Positions 1 through 10,656 are shown, counted from the stretch's first letter. The stretch is 64,000 nucleotides of DNA from Edaphobacter acidisoli (GCF_014642855.1 NZ_BMJB01000002.1:62001-126000); one strand, 5' to 3'. The notes: generated by a model from the letters alone, not told the origin. Made by a program: numbers and translations.

Positions 1-1
1 C

Positions 2-1462
2 CGCTACGCTGATGTGCAGGTGCGCGTCGGCGCGCCCGCCGAAGACAACACGCACGGCGACCACCGCAACAGCGCGCTCACGACCGTGCAGCTGCCCCTG
101 ACGGACGATCCTGAGGCAATCGCGCACACCTTGTGGTTCGCAACGAATCGCGGCTATGGCAAGGCGCTGGACGCTTATCTTCAGGTGAAGACCGATCAGC
201 AGGTTCGCGCGAAAGAAGATGACACCTCGCCGGACTTCTCGACCGAGAAGCCTGTGACCGGGATGCTGCCACCTGCCGCGCCGCTCAGTGTGGACCGCGC
301 AGCGTGGGAGACGCGGTTGCGCGAGCTTTCGGGCATCTTCAAGCAGTACCCGGATGTCTTCTTCAATACGGTTGCGCTTCAAGTCAGCTCGGAGACGGAC
401 TACTACGTCTCGTCCGAGGGCACGAAGACGGCCACACCCAGCCACACGGCGCGGCTGGTGATCGTTGCCCGCACGCGTGCAGCCGACGGGATGGACCTCT
501 TCCGCGACCAGACGTTTGAGGCAGAAGACGCGGAGCATCTGCCTGACCAGGCGACCCTCGTCGCCAAAGTCAACGACCTCGCGAAGAGCCTTGCAGCGCT
601 GCGTGCTGCTCCCGTGACCGAACCCTACAACGGCCCGGCGATCCTGAGCGGACGCGCCGCGGCGGTCTTCTTCCACGAGGTGCTGGGGCACCGGCTCGAA
701 GGGCAGCGCCAGCGCGGCGATGAAGAGGGCCAGACCTTCACGAAGATGGTCGGCAAGCAGATACTGCCGACGTTCATCAGCGTCGCCGACGACCCGACGA
801 TGGCTACCTTCGACGGCACTGTTCTGAGCGGCCACTACGACTACGACGACGAAGGCCAGCCAGCCGAGCGCGTCGATCTGATCAAGGATGGAGTGCTCGA
901 CAGCTTCCTGATGTCGCGGCTGCCTATCGCCAGCTTTGCAAGCAGCAACGGACACGGCCGCGCGGAAGTGGGCCACATGCCGACGGGCCGTCAGGGCAAC
1001 CTGATTGTCAGCTCGTCGAAGACCGTCTCGGACGCCGATCTGCGCGAGATGCTCAAGGCGGAAGCAAAGAAGCAGGGCAAGGCGTACGGGCTCTTCTTCG
1101 AGGACATCTCGTCGGGCTTCGCCGTCACCACGCGCCGCTCGCCACAGGCGTTTCAGGTCATCCCGCTGGTCGTTTATCGCGTGTATGTCGATGGCCGTCC
1201 GGACGAGCTGGTGCGCGGTGTGAGCATTGTGGGGACGCCGCAGGCGGCGCTGCTGCGCATCATGGCGACAGGCGACAAGCAGCAGGTCTTCAATGGCATC
1301 TGCGGCGCGGAGTCAGGCAGCATTCCTGTAAGCGCAGTGGCACCGGCAATGCTGGTCAGCGAGATTGAGACGCAGAAGCAGGCGCAGGGAACAGCGCGTC
1401 CGCCGATTCTTCCCCCGCCCGGAGCGGAGAACCCAGCATCAACCGGAAAGGGTGGCCTATGA
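2..1462 (+). CDS. TldD/PmbA-family metallopeptidase, 5' end cut by window edge
   Basis: Zinc-dependent peptidase of the TldD/PmbA family, whose founding members process microcin B17 and help degrade CcdA. The reading frame is open back to base 2, and comparison with the downstream paralogue suggests roughly 75-100 N-terminal residues, including a signal peptide, lie before the window; the GTG at 14 is therefore unlikely to be the true start. An HExxxH motif (HEVLGH, codons at 674-691) supplies the two zinc histidines, and the C-terminal NGICGAESGSIPV segment keeps the conserved cysteine and the G-x-(I/V)PV context of TldD. Its TGA overlaps the ATG of the next gene by four bases, so the two are almost certainly translationally coupled. 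Family membership and intact metal site are clear; the substrate is unknown. Confidence 0.85.
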   Translation, partial: RYADVQVRVGAPAEDNTHGDHRNSALTTVQLPLTDDPEAIAHTLWFATNRGYGKALDAYLQVKTDQQVRAKEDDTSPDFSTEKPVTGMLPPAAPLSVDRAAWETRLRELSGIFKQYPDVFFNTVALQVSSETDYYVSSEGTKTATPSHTARLVIVARTRAADGMDLFRDQTFEAEDAEHLPDQATLVAKVNDLAKSLAALRAAPVTEPYNGPAILSGRAAAVFFHEVLGHRLEGQRQRGDEEGQTFTKMVGKQILPTFISVADDPTMATFDGTVLSGHYDYDDEGQPAERVDLIKDGVLDSFLMSRLPIASFASSNGHGRAEVGHMPTGRQGNLIVSSSKTVSDADLREMLKAEAKKQGKAYGLFFEDISSGFAVTTRRSPQAFQVIPLVVYRVYVDGRPDELVRGVSIVGTPQAALLRIMATGDKQQVFNGICGAESGSIPVSAVAPAMLVSEIETQKQAQGTARPPILPPPGAENPASTGKGGL

Positions 1463-3198
1463 GCGGACGATTTTCATCGAGAGTTGCAGGGAAGTGCTGG
1501 CTGGCTGTAGCGGCCTCGGTTCTATTTGCTACCGCTGGGGTTACAAATAATGCTGTCGCGCAGAAGCCTGTTCACAGCGCTTCTGCTCACGGCACTACCA
1601 CTCACGGAAGCACCGCTCACAGCACAGAAGACGTGCTGCTGAAGGCGATGAAGACGGAGCTCGCCCGCGAGAAGGCCGATCTTGTGCTGACGGGGATGCA
1701 GCGTCCTTACTTCATCGAGTACAGGCTCGACGACCTTACCGCCTATGAAGCCGTCGCCAACTACGGCGCGCTGACGAGCGAAGAGGCGAACCATGCCCGC
1801 GTTGTGCGCGTGATTGTGCGGGTCGGCGATTACACCTCCGACAGCAGCACAGGCCGCGGCGACGGCAGCGTCACGCTCGCTCCTGAAGACAACAATCCCG
1901 AGGCGCTGCGTTATGCGCTGTGGATCGCCACCGACACGGCCTACAAGGGCGCGCTGCGCGCTTATGCAGCCAAGCAGGCTGCGCTCAAACAGTATCAATC
2001 GACGCGGCCCGAGCATGACTTTGCCGAAGAGAAGCCGGTCGCGCACATCGGTCCGCTGGTCTCGCTGGACCTCGACCGTGCGGAGTGGAAGAGGCGCATC
2101 ATCCAGGCCAGCGGCCTCTATGCGACTGATCCCACAGTGCGCGGTTATGCCAACGACGTGCAGTACTCGACCGCGAACATCCGCGCGATTGCTCTCAACC
2201 GCTACGTGGTCAACACCGAAGGCACGGCGCTGCGTCAGGGCTATACCGGCTACAGCGGAATGATCAGCGTGGGCGGGCAGGCTCCCGATGGAATGCAGTT
2301 GAGCCGCGATAACGGCACGACCGCTGTGGACGCCAGGGACCTTGAAAGCTGGCCGGCGTTTCGCAAGCGTGTCATCGACGATATCGAGAGCTTCGAGGCA
2401 CTGCGCAAAGCTCCACTCGTCTCTGCCGACGACTATCACGGCCCTGTGCTGATGAGTGGGGACGCTGCCTCTGATGTCTTCAGCCACCTCTTCATGCCGA
2501 ACATCCTCGGCACGCGTCCGGCGATGGGCACGACCGCACGCACCAACGGCGCCTATGCGGCCAGCTACAAGTCGCGCGTGCTGCCGGACTTCCTCAGCGT
2601 CACCGACAACCCGCTGGAGGCGAAGTACGCCGGTCATGCGCTGATGGGCGCCTACACCATCGACGATGAAGGCGTGCCGGCGCAGACGGTCAACGTTGCC
2701 GTCAACGGCACGCTTGAAAACTACCTCATCGGCCGCGAGCCTATCCGCGACTTTCCTGCTTCGAATGGCCACGGCCGCGCCGCTCCTGGAGGAGATGCGC
2801 ATCCTTCCAGCAGCGTGCTCGTTGTCAAATCGAGTCAGCCGCTTTCGCCTGAGGAGCTGAACAAGCGGCTGCTCTCCATGGCGAAAGACCAGGGCCACGA
2901 TGTGTATTATGTGCAGACGCTGGGCGGCCCGTTTCAGCCGCGTGTGCTCTATCTCGTGCATGCCGACGGCACACGCCAGCTTGTGCGTGGAGCGGCCTTC
3001 GACGAACTCGATACGCGCAGCCTGCGTTCGGACATCATCGCTGCGGGCAACGATCCCTTCGTCTCGCAGTCGCTCGGCGCTGTCCCAAGCACAACTATCG
3101 CGCCCAGCCTGTTGTTCGACGACATCGGCATCAAGCGCGCCACAGAGGAGCAGCAGAAGCTTCCGTACTATCCTCCGCCTGCTCTGCCGGAGAAGTAG
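1459..3198 (+). CDS. TldD/PmbA-like exported protein lacking the zinc motif (probable pseudoenzyme)
   Basis: A 579-residue paralogue of the preceding gene, starting at the ATG in the ATGA overlap. It has a signal peptide (hydrophobic residues about 14-30, cleavage near AVAQ) and then a His/Thr/Ser-rich linker, so it acts outside the cytoplasm. Collinear similarity to the upstream protein is clear, for example in the segments around YDDEG/IDDEG and ASSNGHGRA/ASNGHGRA. However, at the position of HEVLGH it reads HLFMPN (residues 343-348), losing the catalytic Glu and the second His, and the C-terminal Cys of the family is also absent. TldD and TldE/PmbA act as a heterodimer in which only TldD carries the metal, so a non-catalytic partner role is a natural inference. 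Confidence 0.8.
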   Translation: MSGRFSSRVAGKCWLAVAASVLFATAGVTNNAVAQKPVHSASAHGTTTHGSTAHSTEDVLLKAMKTELAREKADLVLTGMQRPYFIEYRLDDLTAYEAVANYGALTSEEANHARVVRVIVRVGDYTSDSSTGRGDGSVTLAPEDNNPEALRYALWIATDTAYKGALRAYAAKQAALKQYQSTRPEHDFAEEKPVAHIGPLVSLDLDRAEWKRRIIQASGLYATDPTVRGYANDVQYSTANIRAIALNRYVVNTEGTALRQGYTGYSGMISVGGQAPDGMQLSRDNGTTAVDARDLESWPAFRKRVIDDIESFEALRKAPLVSADDYHGPVLMSGDAASDVFSHLFMPNILGTRPAMGTTARTNGAYAASYKSRVLPDFLSVTDNPLEAKYAGHALMGAYTIDDEGVPAQTVNVAVNGTLENYLIGREPIRDFPASNGHGRAAPGGDAHPSSSVLVVKSSQPLSPEELNKRLLSMAKDQGHDVYYVQTLGGPFQPRVLYLVHADGTRQLVRGAAFDELDTRSLRSDIIAAGNDPFVSQSLGAVPSTTIAPSLLFDDIGIKRATEEQQKLPYYPPPALPEK

Positions 3199-3206
3199 CG
3201 GCGGAT

Positions 3207-3974
3207 TTAATTTGTGCGGATGAGGAATGGTTGCGCGGCGGGATCGCGCGGATGGATGCCGTCGGCGACCTCGGTTGCCGTGTTCTTGTCGGGATACCTC
3301 GGGTTCACGCGAACCCAATAGCCGGTGGGTCCGGGGAACTCGATCACCTTCGCTGTCCGGTAGCGGCGCATCAGCTGCTCTTTCAGGGCGATGGCGTCCT
3401 TCTCACGCGCGAATGCTCCAACCTGCACGCACCAGCGTCCAGCGGGATCGGCGGCTGCCTGGTCCGGCGGCGCAAATGCCTCCAGCCGAACCTTCGCAAC
3501 ACCGGCGCGGTAAACGCCCGTCGCCTTCGCTGCGGCAAGCGACAGGTCGATGATGCGTCCGCGCACGAACGGCCCGCGGTCGGTGATCTTGACGACGGCA
3601 GATTCGCCGTTGGCGAGGTTCGTGACGCGCACGATCGTGCCCAGCGGAAGCGTCAGGTGCGCAGCGGTCATGGCGTTCTGGTCGTAGATCTTGCCGTCGG
3701 CGCCCTTGCGCCCCGCGTACGGAGGCCCGTACCAGCTTGCAAGCCCGACTTCGGTCATGATCGGTTTGCCGTAGCTGCGCGGAATCTCGGCAGGCGCTGT
3801 GGCGGAGCCTTCTTCTGATGGCGCAGGCTGCGTCGTGGACGGATAGCTCGGTGTCGAACGAATCGCGGGCGGAGGCGGCGGGTTGTACGCACGCGCCGTC
3901 TCGCGATGGCAACCGCTCACGGCCAGCGCGGACACCGCGAGTGCCACTCCGGGAAGCAGGCGGGCGTGCCTCAA
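3207..3974 (-). CDS. rlpA: RlpA-like septal/cell-wall lipoprotein with SPOR domain
   Basis: Septal ring lytic-transglycosylase-type protein, 255 residues. The N-terminus is a lipoprotein signal ending in LAVSGC; a Pro-rich stretch follows, then the RlpA double-psi beta-barrel (about residues 75-165; ASWYGPPYAGRKGADGKIY, and KITDRGPFVRGRIIDLS with the catalytic-type Asp), then a C-terminal SPOR domain (about 180-250, WCVQVGAFAREKDA) that binds denuded glycan strands at the division site. Translation starts at a TTG (3974) that overlaps the TGA of the small upstream gene by four bases, indicating coupling. RlpA of Pseudomonas cleaves naked peptidoglycan; activity here is inferred from the conserved domain. 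Confidence 0.9.
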   Translation of the reverse strand: MRHARLLPGVALAVSALAVSGCHRETARAYNPPPPPAIRSTPSYPSTTQPAPSEEGSATAPAEIPRSYGKPIMTEVGLASWYGPPYAGRKGADGKIYDQNAMTAAHLTLPLGTIVRVTNLANGESAVVKITDRGPFVRGRIIDLSLAAAKATGVYRAGVAKVRLEAFAPPDQAAADPAGRWCVQVGAFAREKDAIALKEQLMRRYRTAKVIEFPGPTGYWVRVNPRYPDKNTATEVADGIHPRDPAAQPFLIRTN

Positions 3975-4201
3975 GGCTTCGCCGCACCTGTTGGCGGTTG
4001 CGTGCGCGAGTTCGCGTCCATGCGGTCTGCGAGCTTTTCGAGCTCAGCGGCAGCGCGGCGCAGCGCGTCAGGTCCATTGCGCCGCACCTCTGGCACGATC
4101 TCATCGTTGATGTGCTGAATCAGTCGGCGCAGGTCTTCTTCGGCGCGTGTGCCTGCTTCGCTGAAGATCTGGCCCCATCCTCGATTTGTCTCGTTCGCCA
4201 T
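3971..4201 (-). CDS. Small charged helical protein co-transcribed with rlpA
   Basis: A 76-residue protein I do not recognise. It is predominantly helical and charged (RAEEDLRRLIQHINDEIVPE and a later RRAAAELEKLADRMD heptad-like stretch), with no signal peptide or membrane segment, so it is probably cytoplasmic. It begins at an ATG and its stop overlaps the TTG start of rlpA by four bases, which strongly supports it as a real gene and makes rlpA expression dependent on it. Function cannot be inferred beyond the link with a cell-envelope gene. Confidence 0.7.
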   Translation of the reverse strand: MANETNRGWGQIFSEAGTRAEEDLRRLIQHINDEIVPEVRRNGPDALRRAAAELEKLADRMDANSRTQPPTGAAKP

Positions 4202-4410
4202 GCGTCACCTCGGCTCTCTCATTATGTAGATGTGGAAAAATGCCGGTCAACGCATCCGGCGCGTTATTCCGCGTGCTGGTGCCGATGTGGTAACGCGTGC
4301 GATGGAATACAACCTCAAGCAATTCAATGGCGTCTTTGTTGCAGGCGCATTGATTCAGCGGTCAAGATTTTGTTTTGATGTGATCGAATTTCTTTCTCTG
4401 AGGCGACTCA

Positions 4411-5133
4411 TTGGTACTTTTTGCGACCAGGTTTGCCCGCACTTTGCTGCTTGGGCTGACCATTCCGATTGCATCGCTCGGATACGCTCAATCCGTCTCG
4501 AGCAGCGCGTCGCCTTCAGCGGACTCGGCGCTTCCGAACGCTCCAACTCCCGCCACTCGTCGCGCACCCTGGTATGGGATGACGATTAGTCCAGATGAAA
4601 CGGCACCGCGGCTCACCATATTCGACAAGGCTCTTGGCGGCCTTCGCGACTCCGTTTACCCTCCCTCGCAGGTTGCATGGATTGCTTCGGCGGGCTGGTC
4701 GCAGTTGATCAACCGGAGCCCCAATTACGGTACCGACAAAGGCGCATTCGGCCAACGTCTCGGTGCTTCCGCTGTGCGCGACATCAGCGAAACGGTATTC
4801 AGCAAATCCGTCTTTGCGCCCGTCTTTCACGAGGACCCGCGTTACTACCGGATGGGCCCCGGCCACGGGATCATTCAGCGCGGTGTCTATGCTGCAACTC
4901 GCGTCTTCGTTACACGAACCGACGAGGGGCGTGCAACTCCGAACTACGCTTTGCTGGTTGGTCACGCAGGCGGAGCTGCGCTCACCGTGACCTATTACCC
5001 GGCGCGCAACACCAGCTTTGGCGGCGTCTCCCGAACCTTTGCTACCTCGCTCGGCGGGGCGGCCCTGGGGTTTGTCGCCGACGAGTTCCTCGATGACGTA
5101 TTGCATGCTGTTCATCTGAAGAAGGCAGAGTAG
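4411..5133 (+). CDS. Secreted/outer-membrane protein, DPRYYRM family, copy 1
   Basis: A 240-residue protein with an N-terminal signal peptide (cleavage near GYAQ). The best start is the TTG at 4411, preceded by GAGG about seven bases upstream. After a Ser/Pro/Ala-rich linker, the mature part contains the segment VFAPVFHEDPRYYRMG followed by TRTDEGRATPNYALLVG and YYPARNTSFGG. The same motifs occur in the following gene, so the two are tandem paralogues. I recall this arrangement from many acidobacterial hypothetical proteins of unknown function, sometimes at the C-terminus of larger surface proteins. Short amphipathic stretches and Gly-rich turns would fit an outer-membrane association, but this is inference. 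Confidence 0.7.
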   Translation: MVLFATRFARTLLLGLTIPIASLGYAQSVSSSASPSADSALPNAPTPATRRAPWYGMTISPDETAPRLTIFDKALGGLRDSVYPPSQVAWIASAGWSQLINRSPNYGTDKGAFGQRLGASAVRDISETVFSKSVFAPVFHEDPRYYRMGPGHGIIQRGVYAATRVFVTRTDEGRATPNYALLVGHAGGAALTVTYYPARNTSFGGVSRTFATSLGGAALGFVADEFLDDVLHAVHLKKAE

Positions 5134-5155
5134 TTTTTTTGCTGCTAGTGTTGAA

Positions 5156-6070
5156 ATGGGAATGGAGCGAATTGCGTTGATGCGTTGGATGCTATCTCTG
5201 GCGTTGCCACTGTCCACGCTCGCCTGGGCCCAGACGACGCCGCCAGCTCCCGCACAAGCGTCCTCGTCCTCCATCTCCAGCCAGCTTCCCGACGCGCCCA
5301 GCGCAGTCAATTCCGGCCAAGAGGATGTCGTTGTTGTAGCCGAGGAGTCGTTCAAGAAGACCGGTGACGGCGCGCACTCGTGCGGAATTTTTTCGTCGAT
5401 GAAGGTTGTCTACTTCGACCCGCGCCGCGTGAACCAGATACCCAAGCCCTGCAGCGAGCTGGTCTACCCGTATCAGCGATTCCTCAACACCAACGTCGCC
5501 ATTCCCATGACGTGGCAGCAGAAGGGGTATCTCGCGCTGCACGACCTGAGCGACCCCTCCAACCTCGGCACCATCGCGGGCATCTCGGCCATCACCATCG
5601 GGATTGATTCGCACACAGCTTACGGCCCGGGTTGGAAGGGCTATGGCAAGATCGTCGGCGTCAGCCTGGCGCAGGACGCGACCGGTCAGTTCTTCGGCGT
5701 CTTTGCTATCCCGGCGCTCGTGCGTCAGGACCCGCGCTACTACCGGATGCCTCACGCTAGCATTCCCCGGCGCATCCTTTACTCCATCTCACGCACCGTG
5801 ATTTCGCGCAACGATGCCGGCGACCCGATTCCGAACTATGCCTCGCTGCTCACCTACGGCATCAATTCCGAGATCAGCAACCTGTACGTCCCTGGGATTC
5901 ACCCCAACGCAGAGTCCACCCTGGCCCGCACCCTTACCGGCATCGCCACCGACCCAGCCAATAATTTGCTCACTGAGTTTCTGCCTGACGTAGCCACTCG
6001 CATCCACATCCGTATCATCTTCGTGCAGCGCATCCTTAATAACGTTGCTGCTCCGGACGCAGGCTCCTGA
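5156..6070 (+). CDS. Secreted/outer-membrane protein, DPRYYRM family, copy 2
   Basis: A 304-residue paralogue of the upstream gene, 22 bases downstream and probably in the same operon. The start may be the ATG at 5156 or an internal Met (MRWMLSL) that would give a more standard signal peptide; cleavage is expected near LAWAQ. The mature protein has a low-complexity Pro/Ser/Ala linker, then LVRQDPRYYRMPHA, SRNDAGDPIPNYASLLTYG and a C-terminal segment rich in Thr/Asn. Compared with copy 1 it has about 60 extra residues between the linker and the motif (residues about 70-150), including LSDPSNLGTIAGISAITIG. Function unknown. Confidence 0.7.
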   Translation: MGMERIALMRWMLSLALPLSTLAWAQTTPPAPAQASSSSISSQLPDAPSAVNSGQEDVVVVAEESFKKTGDGAHSCGIFSSMKVVYFDPRRVNQIPKPCSELVYPYQRFLNTNVAIPMTWQQKGYLALHDLSDPSNLGTIAGISAITIGIDSHTAYGPGWKGYGKIVGVSLAQDATGQFFGVFAIPALVRQDPRYYRMPHASIPRRILYSISRTVISRNDAGDPIPNYASLLTYGINSEISNLYVPGIHPNAESTLARTLTGIATDPANNLLTEFLPDVATRIHIRIIFVQRILNNVAAPDAGS

Positions 6071-6368
6071 GCAAAAATTCATCTTTTTTCATGATTTTTT
6101 ACCGTCCCATTCGCTGCTTCTAAATAACCATTCAATGCAAAATATCGCTGTTCGCCTTTGTTTGCTTCGACTTAGGTGTCAGAGTGCGTACTGTTAAGGG
6201 CGCACCGAAGTTATCCCTAGCTGCGTCATAGCAATAGAGTTTGCGAAGACGCGCGTTCGAGGCACTTGGCTTAGGCCAGCGCCGCCCATTTGCGATGCAC
6301 GCATGCAATGGGGCAAACAGGATTTGAAGTAAGCAATCGAAGAACATGATTCTTTCGAGGAGAAAAAG

Positions 6369-8465
<2,097 letters not shown>

Positions 8466-8487
8466 TTGCAACATCAGTTCAACAACA

Positions 8488-8519
8488 AAGGCCGCCAGCA
8501 ATGGCGGCCTTATTCTTTC
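8488..8519 (+). terminator. Intrinsic terminator of the radical SAM gene
   Basis: A perfect nine-base-pair stem (8488-8496 with 8503-8511, AAGGCCGCC/GGCGGCCTT) with a six-base loop, followed by a T-rich tail. It lies 23 bases after the stop codon of the radical SAM gene, which supports monocistronic transcription. Confidence 0.85.
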
Positions 8520-8542
8520 CCGAATACAGATTGGTTGGTTAC

Positions 8543-9166
8543 TTAATCCTCTGGTCGTGGAAGTCGATAACGGATAGTGAGACTGGCTCCCGCACCTTTC
8601 TCTGGCTCATCTAGGACGGTGTCACCATCCCGCATCTCTTCCCTCATTACTCGGCAACAGACTGGCATCCTGTGTGTGGGACCCGGGTACCAGCCTGTTC
8701 TGCGGTGAAGCTCGCCAGCTTGGACATCGACACAATCATCGCCACTTTCGGAAGCATTTTGGAGCAATAAATACAACTGAAGCCAAAAATCCTTTGCGAC
8801 AGGATGGTCTCGTACAGGTTCGTTCAGTCCTGTCACTTTAGCCCATTCCGCATCGCTGGCGCTCCTGCCTGCATGACTCAATACTCCTGGTGGTGCTGGC
8901 CGATAAATACGTTCCAGTAGAGGAGTAAAAATAAATGGTAGGACGGCGAAATAAACGATAAGTCCAACGATCAACCACAAGAAGGAACTACCACCCCAAA
9001 TGAACCCCAGCCCAACGATCAGAATCGCCATAGCCGCAACAACGATGCCGCTACCCCAACGAAAAAATGCTCCGGCAGCGTGCCCTACCGGCATACGGCT
9101 ATTGACTCCGTACCAGCAGTGCAGGAAGCTCGCAAGAATTAATAGAACGATGCCGACAACAAGCAC
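8543..9166 (-). CDS. Membrane protein with a YPG-HRMPxCC C-terminal domain
   Basis: A 207-residue protein starting at GTG (9166) with a good GGAGG site. Residues 1-90 contain about three hydrophobic membrane segments. The C-terminal part (about residues 125-205) is soluble and holds GELHRRTGWYPGPTHRMP, then CCRVM and GASLTIRYRLPR. I recognise this tail from small prokaryotic proteins of unknown function, where YPG...HRMPVCC is strongly conserved; it may bind nucleic acid or metal, but I do not assign a role. Fusion to membrane helices is the notable point. It sits next to a toxin-antitoxin pair on the same strand, 15 bases upstream of the vapC stop. Confidence 0.65.
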   Translation of the reverse strand: MLVVGIVLLILASFLHCWYGVNSRMPVGHAAGAFFRWGSGIVVAAMAILIVGLGFIWGGSSFLWLIVGLIVYFAVLPFIFTPLLERIYRPAPPGVLSHAGRSASDAEWAKVTGLNEPVRDHPVAKDFWLQLYLLLQNASESGDDCVDVQAGELHRRTGWYPGPTHRMPVCCRVMREEMRDGDTVLDEPEKGAGASLTIRYRLPRPED

Positions 9167-9181
9167 GGTACCTCCTAAGCC

Positions 9182-9595
9182 TCAAAACTCTACCAACTTC
9201 ACACCCAGCTGCTCAAAGTGCTTTCGATTCAGCGTCGCCAGTGTCATATCGTGAGTCATGGCTGTAGCTCCGATTAAGGCATCCATCGAGTCCATCTTCC
9301 AGCCTTCATTCTGCGACCGCGCGATGATTTGCCCGGCGAGGTCTGCTGTGTGCCTCTCGATAGGAACGATGCGGCCGTCAAAGCGTTCCTGAAGATCGTG
9401 GACCAGCCAGCGTTCCAACTTCTCCCGCTTCTTTCCCACCTGGGTGCGTTCGATGCCGTATCTGATTTCGAGAAGTGTCGCGACGCTCAGGAACAGGTTG
9501 TCTTCATCCTGATGCTCGATCCAGGCAAGCACCTTCTCGTGCGGCCGGTCCTTCGTGAGCTGCGAGATCACATCTGTATCGAGTAGGCATCTCAA
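9182..9595 (-). CDS. vapC: PIN-domain ribonuclease toxin, VapC type
   Basis: A 137-residue PIN-domain protein. The N-terminal LLDTDVISQL supplies the first acidic residues, LEIRYGIE the conserved Glu, and DSMDALIGATAMTHDMTLAT the C-terminal acidic cluster and ATxN-like motif of VapC toxins, which cleave tRNA or rRNA. The start is a TTG (9595) overlapping the TGA of the antitoxin gene by four bases. All catalytic acids appear present, so the toxin is probably active and held in check by the upstream antitoxin. Confidence 0.88.
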   Translation of the reverse strand: MRCLLDTDVISQLTKDRPHEKVLAWIEHQDEDNLFLSVATLLEIRYGIERTQVGKKREKLERWLVHDLQERFDGRIVPIERHTADLAGQIIARSQNEGWKMDSMDALIGATAMTHDMTLATLNRKHFEQLGVKLVEF

Positions 9596-9849
9596 AACTT
9601 GATGGGCCTCGGATTCAACCTGACGCGGTCGATTTTGATGCCGGAGCCGCGCAACGGAGAATTACGGAAGAACTCCGCCAGACTACTCTTCGGCCTTTCC
9701 GTGCCGTACTCGGCTTTCCATTCGTCTATCGAGATCACCACGGCAACTGGACGACCGTTTTTTGTAATTTGCTGGGGGCCCTTCCTTTGGGCCTGTTCCA
9801 CCATCTCACTGAATCTGGCTTTCGCCTCCGCCACTGCCCAATTCGACAT
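9592..9849 (-). CDS. Phd/YefM-family antitoxin
   Basis: An 85-residue antitoxin. The segment WAVAEAKARFSEMVEQAQ followed by ITKNGRPVAVVISIDEW is the Phd/YefM DNA-binding fold; the C-terminal 35 residues, rich in Pro, Arg and Lys, should wrap around the PIN toxin. It starts at an ATG with a GGAGGTG site and precedes vapC in the usual antitoxin-first order. Its promoter region carries two palindromes (9865-9897), expected to be bound by this protein for autorepression. Confidence 0.88.
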   Translation of the reverse strand: MSNWAVAEAKARFSEMVEQAQRKGPQQITKNGRPVAVVISIDEWKAEYGTERPKSSLAEFFRNSPLRGSGIKIDRVRLNPRPIKF

Positions 9850-9864
9850 GGTTCACCTCCATTC

Positions 9865-9897
9865 TGACCATTCTAGTCAAAATGACCAGAATAGTCA
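9865..9897 (-). promoter_or_regulatory. Paired palindromic operators of the toxin-antitoxin operon
   Basis: Two 15-base imperfect palindromes of the form TGACnnnnnnnGTCA lie at 9865-9879 and 9883-9897, centres 18 bases apart, just upstream of the antitoxin start. The two copies are near-inverted versions of each other (CATTCTA versus CAGAATA in the middle). The spacing of about two helical turns and the position fit cooperative binding by a Phd-type antitoxin and its complex with VapC. Confidence 0.7.
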
Positions 9898-9948
9898 CTT
9901 TTGACGAAGAAAGCCCGGCTTCAGCCGTATTTGTGAGGTTAGCTGTGG

Positions 9949-10656
9949 CTATTCGCCATTCACCGTGCGCTCGACATGGCGTCTGCGGGCCACAAGGTGC
10001 CTGCGGCTCCGTCGTGGAGTGCGCCCGAAGGTCCACTGCCGCACCGGGCCTACGTCCACATGTACGAAGTGGCTGACAGGGTAGTAGCCCACGCCGCCCT
10101 CATGCAGACTCAGCGCGGCATTGCGAAGCTGAGCCGTCGAAACCCCCGGCACGCGAATGTCGATGGCGTGTCCTTCCATGTGCTGGCTGTGCTCGGCGAC
10201 GCCGCTGTGCGGAGATTCGTCGCGCAGCATCTCGTTCGTCTCCGGCGTGCGGTAGCCGCAGACGATGTCGATCACGCCGTTCGGCCGGTGCAGCCGCTGC
10301 ATCACCGAGTGCAGCACATCGAACTCTTTAGGGTCGTAGCTGATGACGTCCTGCGTGTAGTGGTCGCGCAGAAAGTAGTCCAGCTTCTCCAGCGCCTCCG
10401 GGATATACGTGTCGCCTACCCGGTACACAATGTCCAGGCTCTCGCCGGTATGCAGGTTCTGGAGCTTGAGCCGGAAATCATCGGAGACGGACTGCGCCTC
10501 GGCCCGCGCAGCCGCGGCTGCTTCTGCGATCCTGTGCCGGCGTGCTTTTTGAACGGCTGCCCTGTGCGCGGCAGAGGTTTGCGTCCGCGCCCAGGCGGAT
10601 GCGCACATTCCAAATAAAATCACCGCAGACAGAGCCCTATAGCCCAGACGCTTCAT
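9949..10656 (-). CDS. M15-type (DUF882/YcbK-MepK-like) murein peptidase
   Basis: A 235-residue exported peptidase. I prefer the ATG at 10656 (MKRLGYRA..., GGAG five bases upstream) over the TTG at 10674. A signal peptide ends near SAWA; a charged Ala-rich linker follows; the catalytic domain (about residues 90-220) carries CGYRTPETNEML, the metal-binding HSQHMEGHAIDIRVPG and GGVGYYPVSHFVHVDVG. These match the DUF882 / peptidase M15 group, whose E. coli member MepK cleaves L,D (3-3) crosslinks in peptidoglycan. Location in the periplasm follows from the signal peptide; cleavage specificity is inference. Confidence 0.85.
   Translation of the reverse strand: MKRLGYRALSAVILFGMCASAWARTQTSAAHRAAVQKARRHRIAEAAAAARAEAQSVSDDFRLKLQNLHTGESLDIVYRVGDTYIPEALEKLDYFLRDHYTQDVISYDPKEFDVLHSVMQRLHRPNGVIDIVCGYRTPETNEMLRDESPHSGVAEHSQHMEGHAIDIRVPGVSTAQLRNAALSLHEGGVGYYPVSHFVHVDVGPVRQWTFGRTPRRSRRHLVARRRHVERTVNGE

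Noticed and set aside
1522..3318. A 598-codon minus-strand frame opposite the second TldD gene
   Set aside because: Arg/His-rich shadow of a gene with a clear signal peptide and family motifs.
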